26,112 nt of DNA from JACQHM01 sp964535215 (GTDB lineage: Bacteria; Methylomirabilota; Methylomirabilia; Methylomirabilales; JACQHM01), in NCBI GenBank assembly GCA_964535215.1, contig CAZHST010000040.1, forward strand, positions 1 to 26,112, read 5' to 3'. The notes beneath the pieces were generated by a model. It was not told the DNA's origin and searched no databases. It saw nothing but the letters and a program-made list of their open reading frames with translations. Numbering within the stretch: position 1 is the stretch's first letter; the number at the start of each line of letters is the position of its first letter. The translations under genes and the position numbers were made by a program. Positions 21,240 through 26,112 of this stretch are shown here, piece after piece.

Positions 21240-22925
21240 ATGGATGCCTTCGTCTTGGCCGCCTCTGTTGTTGAACTTCAGAGGTTGATCGGCACCTTCG
21301 TCGAGAAGGTCTCCCAACCGTCCCCCCGCTCCCTCCTGCTGGAGTTTCGAGGGGAGGGGAAGAAAACGGTCCTCCTCTCTGCCGAGCCGTCCAGCCCCCG
21401 GCTCCATCTGGTCGCCCAGCCTCCTCCCCCCTCGCCGCTGACATCCTTCGGCGTCCTGGTCGAACGAGCGCTCAAAGGGAAGAGGCTCCAGGGGATCACC
21501 CAACAGGGCCTTGAGCGGGTCGTGGCCTTCCGGTTCGAAGGGAAGGCCTCAGGCGATGGAGTGATCCTCTCCGCCGAGCTGATGGGCCGGGACAGCAACC
21601 TGGTCTTGGTGGAAGGGTCAGGGGAGATCCTGGTCTCCCTCCGTCCCCGTCCCGGGTTGGCCGATTCCTACGGTCCCCCGCCGAGGCCGGACAAGCAGGA
21701 TCCCTTCGAACTGGAGTCGGTCCAGGCCTTTCGGCAGCTGATCGCCCCTCGCCTGGAACGAGGGGAGGAGGCATGGAGGGCCCTTGTCGAAACGTTCCTG
21801 GGCCTAAGTCCTCTGGTGGCTCGAGAGGTCGCCTTTCGAGCCGGGGACCTGGGGGGGGATCTCGTGGAACGGCTCTGGGCCGCATTGCAGGGGATCCTGG
21901 GCATCGTCAAAACGGCATCGTTCCAGCCCAGGATCCTCCAGGACGAGCAGGAGGCCCCTTTGGCCCTGGCCGCCTTCCCCTTCCGCTCCTTCCCCGAAGG
22001 ACGGCAACTCCCCTTCCCGACGATGGCTGATGCGGCCGAGCGATTCTATGCGTGGAAGACCGCCGAGCAGGAACTGATCACCCTCCGCCGGACCCTGCTT
22101 AGGCGGGTCAAGGCGGTGGAGGAGCGACTTCAGCGGCGAATCGCAAGGCTGGAAGGGGAAAGGTCGGTGTACGAGAAAGCTGAGGTCTATAAGACAATGG
22201 GTCATCTCCTCCTCACCCATCAGGGGGCCGTCAGGAAGGGGATGACCGAGGTCCAGCTCCGTGACTATTCGGGTGAGCCCTTGACCATCCCGTTGGATCC
22301 GGCCCTCCCGGTCCAGGCGAACGCGGAAAGGTACTTCCGCCTCCACCGGAAAGCGAAGCGGGGGATGGAGGTGGTGCAGCGAAGGCTTGCCGAGACGGAG
22401 CAGGCCTTAAACCGCCTCAACGCTTTGAAGGAACAGATCGCCGGTACCGCAGAGCGGGAGGCGCTCCTCACCCTGGAACGGGCTCTCCCCTCCCAGCCTT
22501 CCCCCCGGTCCCAGCAAGAGATCCTGCAAAGGGGGAAAGGGGAGGGCCCCCTCCCCCGTCAGTTCGTCTCCTCCGACGGCCTGACGATCCTTGTGGGGCG
22601 GAGCCATGCGGGGAACGAGTACCTCACATGGAAACTGGCCAGGCCCCACGACCTCTGGCTCCACGTCCATGGCTTCCCGGGCTCTCACGTCCTTGTCCGG
22701 CTCCCAGGGAAGGAGGCTTCGCTCCCCCAGCGGACCCTTCGGGAGGCGGCGGCGTTAGCCGCCTATTACAGCCAGGCGAGGGGGCAGGGGAAGGTGGAGG
22801 TGGTCTACACCTTCCGGAAATACCTGAAGAAGCCCAAGGGGGGAAGGCCGGGGACCGTCCTCCTCACCCGGGAGAAGGTGATCCTCGTCTCCCCCGATCC
22901 GGAGCTGGTGAAGAAGCTGGCTTAA
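21240..22925 (+). CDS. rqcH: NFACT family protein (RqcH/Rqc2-like)
   Basis: 561 residues, the family length. It has an N-terminal NFACT-N domain (1-200; SAELMGRDSNLVLVE), a middle helix-hairpin-helix and coiled-coil region (about 270-430; RRVKAVEERLQRRIARLEGE) and a C-terminal NFACT-R domain (about 440-555; LTILVGRSHAGNEYLTWKLA, then HDLWLHVHGFPGSHVLV). RqcH adds alanine tails to nascent chains on stalled 50S subunits using tRNA-Ala, marking them for degradation. The Asp-Arg pair required in Bacillus RqcH appears here as E92-R93 (GLERVVAF), a conservative change. Older annotations call such proteins fibronectin-binding. It is followed 11 bp later by the ppx gene. Confidence 0.9.
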   Translation: MDAFVLAASVVELQRLIGTFVEKVSQPSPRSLLLEFRGEGKKTVLLSAEPSSPRLHLVAQPPPPSPLTSFGVLVERALKGKRLQGITQQGLERVVAFRFEGKASGDGVILSAELMGRDSNLVLVEGSGEILVSLRPRPGLADSYGPPPRPDKQDPFELESVQAFRQLIAPRLERGEEAWRALVETFLGLSPLVAREVAFRAGDLGGDLVERLWAALQGILGIVKTASFQPRILQDEQEAPLALAAFPFRSFPEGRQLPFPTMADAAERFYAWKTAEQELITLRRTLLRRVKAVEERLQRRIARLEGERSVYEKAEVYKTMGHLLLTHQGAVRKGMTEVQLRDYSGEPLTIPLDPALPVQANAERYFRLHRKAKRGMEVVQRRLAETEQALNRLNALKEQIAGTAEREALLTLERALPSQPSPRSQQEILQRGKGEGPLPRQFVSSDGLTILVGRSHAGNEYLTWKLARPHDLWLHVHGFPGSHVLVRLPGKEASLPQRTLREAAALAAYYSQARGQGKVEVVYTFRKYLKKPKGGRPGTVLLTREKVILVSPDPELVKKLA

Positions 22926-22936
22926 GCCCGAAACCG

Positions 22937-23878
22937 ATGCCCATCTACGCCGCCGTTGATGTCGGAACGAACACGATCAGGCTCCTTATCGCCGAGGCTC
23001 ACGCCCCCGGGGATTTTCAGGTGCTGCACGAGGAGCAGGCCATCACCCGCCTGGGGGAAGATCTCCTCAAGACCGGTTCGCTGAAGGAGGAGGCGATGGG
23101 ACGGACCACTGCCGTCCTCCGGCGGTATGCCCAGGTCTCCAGGAGGCATGGGGCGGAGGTGGTTCAAGCCGTGGCCACCTCCGCCGTCCGGGAGGCGGTG
23201 AACGGGGAGGACTTCACCCGGAGGGTCCTGGAGGAGACGGGCCTCCGGCTCCGGATCATCCATCCTGAAGAGGAGGCCCGCCTGGCGCTCCTGGGGGTGT
23301 CCCATGCCCTCGGCTTCCCCCGGGAAGACCTCCTCGTCCTCGATGTCGGGGGGGGGAGCACCGAGTTTGCCCTGGCGAGGGGTGGTCGGCCCAAGGCCAT
23401 CATCAGCACGGATCTGGGCGTGGTGAAGCTGACAGAGGGCTTCCTGAAACGCGATCCTCCGGCCCTGGAAGAGCTTCAGGCCCTTACGGGGACGATCCGG
23501 AGAAGGATCCAGGGGGTCCGGGCCAGCCTCCCGGACCTTCACGGGGTCCTTCTGGTCGGCACCGGGGGGACTGTTACCACCCTGGTGGCCATCCACTTAG
23601 GGCTTGTCACCTACGATCCCAGGAGGGTGAACGGCTCCTCGCTCACCCTGGAGCAGGTGGAAGGGCTGTTTCGAGAGTTGGCCGGGATGTCCCATGAGGA
23701 GCGCCTTCAGATCGCAGGCCTGGAGCCGGGGAGGGAAGACCTCATCGTGGCCGGGGCCGCCATCGTCCTGGAGACCCTGCGAGGCCTCTCCTTCCCTTCC
23801 CTCCTGGTGAGCGACGGGGGCTTGCGGGAAGGGATCCTCCTCGATCTCCTGGAGCGGTGTTCGAGGTCTGCCTCTTGA
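22937..23878 (+). CDS. ppx: Ppx/GppA family phosphatase
   Basis: 313 residues from ATG 22937; the frame is open further upstream inside the NFACT gene but similarity starts here (YAAVDVGTNTIRLLIAE). It has the actin-like ATPase fold of exopolyphosphatase and guanosine pentaphosphate phosphatase: the phosphate loop VDVGTNTIR, ATSAVREAVNGEDF, LVLDVGGGSTEFALARGG and GTGGTVTTL. It ends at the first two domains, the short form found in many non-enteric bacteria. Substrate preference (polyphosphate or pppGpp) cannot be read from sequence. There is no clear ribosome binding site, so translation is probably coupled to the upstream gene. Confidence 0.9.
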   Translation: MPIYAAVDVGTNTIRLLIAEAHAPGDFQVLHEEQAITRLGEDLLKTGSLKEEAMGRTTAVLRRYAQVSRRHGAEVVQAVATSAVREAVNGEDFTRRVLEETGLRLRIIHPEEEARLALLGVSHALGFPREDLLVLDVGGGSTEFALARGGRPKAIISTDLGVVKLTEGFLKRDPPALEELQALTGTIRRRIQGVRASLPDLHGVLLVGTGGTVTTLVAIHLGLVTYDPRRVNGSSLTLEQVEGLFRELAGMSHEERLQIAGLEPGREDLIVAGAAIVLETLRGLSFPSLLVSDGGLREGILLDLLERCSRSAS

Positions 23879-23936
23879 CCGGTGTTCCGCAATTTGCTAA
23901 AAGGCTTGACCGGAGAGAGATGCCAGGGAGGAAGCA

Positions 23937-24284
23937 ATGCCGATCTACGAATATCATTGCGAGGGCTGTAGAAAACGGGTGAGCCTCCTCTTCAAGAGCC
24001 TGACCCCGAGTGAGCCTCCGCGCTGCCCCCTCTGCGGGAGCGAGCACTTGACCCGTCTCTTCTCCCGCTTTGCCGTCGTCCGGTCCGAGGAAGATCGCCT
24101 GGAGCGCCTGGCCGATCCCAGCCGGTTTGGCGACCTGGACGAGAACGATCCCAAGAGCGTGGCCCGCTTCATGCAGAAGATGGGGAAGGAGCTGGGGGAG
24201 GACCTGGGCGAGGATTTTGAGCAGGCCATGGAGGAGGCCATGGCGGAAGGGGAAGGGGGAGGGATGGACCGTGCAGAAGAGTGA
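23937..24284 (+). CDS. FmdB-family zinc ribbon protein
   Basis: 115 residues. The N-terminal FmdB ribbon MPIYEYHCEGC has C8 and C11, and C30 and C33 (RCPLCGSEHL) complete a four-Cys zinc site; the conserved LFSRFAV strand follows. The C-terminal half is acidic and helical (GKELGEDLGEDFEQAMEEAM). The family was first linked to formamidase/amidase expression but its function is generally unknown. Ribosome binding site GGGAGGAAG. The 3' end overlaps the peptidase start by 14 bp. Confidence 0.88.
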   Translation: MPIYEYHCEGCRKRVSLLFKSLTPSEPPRCPLCGSEHLTRLFSRFAVVRSEEDRLERLADPSRFGDLDENDPKSVARFMQKMGKELGEDLGEDFEQAMEEAMAEGEGGGMDRAEE

Positions 24285-25776
24285 GGACTCGATCTCGGTG
24301 GAGAAGCTCCGGGAGCAGCTTGACCCGTTCCTTCAGGAGCTGGAGGAGGAGGAGTACCTCCAGCGGGCCGGTCTGAAGGAGGAGAGTCAGGCGGCGGCCA
24401 TCTACGAGAGGTACGCCCATCTGACCTCCCCGGCCCTGATCGAGGAGATCAGGGGTCTTCTCCCCCAGGTCAGGGAAGGGGAAGAGCAGAAGAGGCTCCG
24501 TTTCCTGCTGGAGTTCCTGGTTCACACGGCCTGTAACGCCGAGACCTGTGAGCTGACCGATGAGCTGCGCTCTCAAGAGGCCTCCCTGATCCTCCACGCC
24601 GAGGAGGAGTCGTTTACCCTCCGCTCCGCCGAAGGCCTGATCCGGAATGAAAATGATCGAAGAAAGCGGGCCCTCTACGAGGCCGTCCGCCTCCAGGGGA
24701 TCCGGAGCTTGAACCCTCTGCTGGCTGAATCCTTCCTGACGGCCTACGAGGCCGCTCATCGTCTGGGGTTTTCGAGCTACACCCTCATGGTCGAGGAACT
24801 CTCCGGCATGGATCTTGGCTTCTTGAAAGCGCAGGGGGAGCAGCTCCTGTCCAAGACCGAGGACATGTACGGAGACCTCCTCAAGTGGCATCTGAAGCGC
24901 TACCTCAACCTCCCCTTGAAGGAGGCCAAGCGCCACGACCTCGCCCGTCTCTTCCGGGCCCCGGAGTGGGACGCCTCCTTCCCGGCCAGTGAGACGCTCA
25001 AGGTGACCCAGGCCACCTTCCAGCGGTTGAGGATTGACCTCCAGGCCTTCGGGCGGATCGTTGTTGATGATGAGCCTCGTCCCAACAAATCCCCCCGGGC
25101 CTTCGTCGCCCCCCTCGAGATCCCCCACCGGGTCGTCATGGTGATCCGGCCCATGGGCGGCTGGGGGGACTACCAGTCTTCCCTGCACGAGCTGGGGCAC
25201 GCCCTCCACTTCGGGTACACGGACCCGGGGCTCGTCGTGGAGTTTCGCCGGTTGGGGGACAACTCGATCACCGAGGCTTACGCCTTTCTGATCGAAGGTC
25301 TGCTCCTGGAGGAGAAATGGCTCACCCGCTTCCTGGGTCTTTCCCGGCCGAAGGATTTCCTCCGCTTCGTCACCCTCTACCGGCTTTACCTTCTCCGCCG
25401 CTATGCTGCGAAGCTTACCTACGAGCTGATCCTTCACAGCAGGGATGGATTGGCCGGGAAGGAGGAGGTCTACCGCTCCCTCCTCTCCCAGGCCACATTG
25501 GTCGAGTACCCCAAGGAGTTGTACCTCTATGACGTGGACCCGTTCTTCTATGCTGCCCGGTACTTCAGGGCCTGGCTCCTCCACGCCTCCCTTCGCGGCC
25601 TCCTTTACGAGCGCTTTGACGAGGAGTGGTTCAGGAACGACCGGACTGGCCCGTTCCTCCGGGAGCTGTGGGGCTTCGGGCAGTCCTATACGGCGGAGGA
25701 GCTTCTGACCCACCTTGGCCTCCCACCCCTTGCCCTGGAACCCCTCATGGCTGATCTTGCGGGGGACCTCGCCTAA
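24271..25776 (+). CDS. M3-like zinc metallopeptidase
   Basis: 501 residues from GTG 24271, with GGGGGAGGG upstream; it overlaps the fmdB-like gene and is translationally coupled. The zinc-binding HELGH sits at 306-310 (SLHELGHALHFGY) and the third ligand is probably E335 (NSITEAYAFLIEG), 25 residues on from H310, as in M3 (thimet/PepF) oligopeptidases. The rest is helical, with a conserved C-terminal part (VDPFFYAARYFRAWLLHASL). No signal peptide is present, so it is cytoplasmic. Substrates are unknown; short peptides are the usual ones for the family. Confidence 0.85.
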   Translation: MQKSEDSISVEKLREQLDPFLQELEEEEYLQRAGLKEESQAAAIYERYAHLTSPALIEEIRGLLPQVREGEEQKRLRFLLEFLVHTACNAETCELTDELRSQEASLILHAEEESFTLRSAEGLIRNENDRRKRALYEAVRLQGIRSLNPLLAESFLTAYEAAHRLGFSSYTLMVEELSGMDLGFLKAQGEQLLSKTEDMYGDLLKWHLKRYLNLPLKEAKRHDLARLFRAPEWDASFPASETLKVTQATFQRLRIDLQAFGRIVVDDEPRPNKSPRAFVAPLEIPHRVVMVIRPMGGWGDYQSSLHELGHALHFGYTDPGLVVEFRRLGDNSITEAYAFLIEGLLLEEKWLTRFLGLSRPKDFLRFVTLYRLYLLRRYAAKLTYELILHSRDGLAGKEEVYRSLLSQATLVEYPKELYLYDVDPFFYAARYFRAWLLHASLRGLLYERFDEEWFRNDRTGPFLRELWGFGQSYTAEELLTHLGLPPLALEPLMADLAGDLA

Positions 25777-25816
25777 AAAAGATCCCGGCGAAGCCTCATG
25801 CCTCGCCGGGATCTTT
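25775..25816. terminator. bidirectional rho-independent terminator
   Basis: A perfect 11-bp stem, GATCCCGGCGA (25781-25791) with TCGCCGGGATC (25803-25813), and an 11-nt loop. On the minus strand six T follow (25780-25775), terminating csp; on the plus strand TTT follows, terminating the peptidase operon. Confidence 0.9.
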
Positions 25817-25839
25817 GGCCGTTCAGCGCCCTTCGGCGC

Positions 25840-26043
25840 CTAGAGCTTGGTCACGTTCACGGCCTTCTGGCCGCGGGGGCTCTCGATCACTTCGAACTCG
25901 ACCTGCTCCCCTTCGCTGAGCGTTTTAAAGCCAGCGCCCTGAATGGCGGAGTAGTGAACGAACACGTCGTCACCTTTTGGTCGCGCAATGAAGCCGAAGC
26001 CCTTCTTGTCGTCGAACCATTTGACCGTACCGGTCTGTCTCAC
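25840..26043 (-). CDS. csp: cold-shock domain protein
   Basis: 67 residues, one OB-fold cold-shock domain that binds single-stranded RNA and DNA. RNP1 is KGFGFIA and RNP2 is VFVHYSAI, with the family GTVKWFD start and the C-terminal QKAVNVTKL strand. The start is GTG at 26043, with a near-perfect ribosome binding site (GGAAAGGAGGTG) 8 nt before it. It is convergent with the peptidase operon and isolated by terminators on both sides. No promoter fits between the upstream hairpin (26071-26111) and the ribosome binding site, so read-through or attenuation at the hairpin is possible. Confidence 0.96.
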   Translation of the reverse strand: MRQTGTVKWFDDKKGFGFIARPKGDDVFVHYSAIQGAGFKTLSEGEQVEFEVIESPRGQKAVNVTKL

Positions 26044-26070
26044 AGCGCTTTCACCTCCTTTCCTTAACCC

Positions 26071-26111
26071 AAAAAAAAACCGCGAAAGCCTTTGGACCGA
26101 AGCTTTCGCGG
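26071..26111 (-). terminator. rho-independent terminator or attenuator upstream of csp
   Basis: Minus strand CCGCGAAAGC (26111-26102), a 12-nt loop and GCTTTCGCGG (26089-26080), followed by nine T (26079-26071). It lies 28 bp before the csp start codon. It either ends the gene beyond the window edge or is an attenuator in the csp leader. Confidence 0.9.
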
Positions 26112-26112
26112 C

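Noticed and set aside
22628..22936. N-terminal extension of the Ppx/GppA protein
   Set aside because: It overlaps the conserved C-terminal domain of the NFACT gene; the phosphatase fold begins at ATG 22937.
24169..25713. 514-codon open frame antisense to the metallopeptidase
   Set aside because: A GC-rich shadow frame; the plus-strand frame carries HELGH and other family motifs, while this one is a low-complexity Leu/Glu/Gly mix with no recognisable motif.

Overview
The window is a GC-rich (by eye about 60%), gene-dense bacterial chromosome segment. It contains two runs of exactly 100 N (3680-3779 and 12601-12700), so it is scaffolded draft or metagenome-assembled sequence. No ribosomal RNA or tRNA is visible. 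Green-type form I Rubisco with CbbR, futalosine-route menaquinone genes, the yicC-remA-gmk-rpoZ block and heavy sigma-54/two-component signalling suggest a deep-branching, CO2-fixing, menaquinone-using bacterium. NC10/Methylomirabilota-like or Thermodesulfobacteriota-like lineages are possible, but this is a guess and the window has no phylogenetic marker that settles it.

Layout. (1) 1-2899: cbbLS on the minus strand, diverging from cbbR, with a perfect inverted repeat between them. (2) 3136-4526: a coiled-coil protein with 84-bp internal repeats and an assembly gap inside them, then a 444-bp internally deleted insertion sequence with 31-bp inverted repeats. (3) 4560-14983: a large signalling block. 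A receiver-histidine kinase and a CheY-like receiver (minus strand, sigma-54 promoter) diverge from a sigma-54 activator (plus strand). The activator converges on a minus-strand operon read right to left: receiver, class I isoprenoid-synthase-like protein, trypsin-like protease, acyl-CoA-synthetase-like enzyme, membrane GAF histidine kinase. This operon also has a sigma-54 promoter. Both sigma-54 promoters carry a matching tandem upstream motif (TGGTC-N6-GACCA half-site pairs on a 20-bp period), so I infer one regulon run by the activator at 6508-7905. This is the most interesting part of the window. (4) 14684-21004, minus strand: housekeeping. yicC-remA-gmk-rpoZ (RNA decay, regulation, nucleotide metabolism, transcription), a hairpin, then mobA-mqnX-mqnA-thioesterase-GYD protein-degenerate receiver. 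(5) 21240-25776, plus strand: NFACT/RqcH-like protein, Ppx/GppA phosphatase, FmdB zinc ribbon and an HELGH metallopeptidase. (6) A convergent cold-shock protein gene bounded by two strong terminators.

Regulation. Three genes or operons (cbbR, the NFACT gene and probably yicC) have a -10 element so close to the start codon that their mRNAs should be leaderless or nearly so. Most other genes have clear purine-rich ribosome binding sites.
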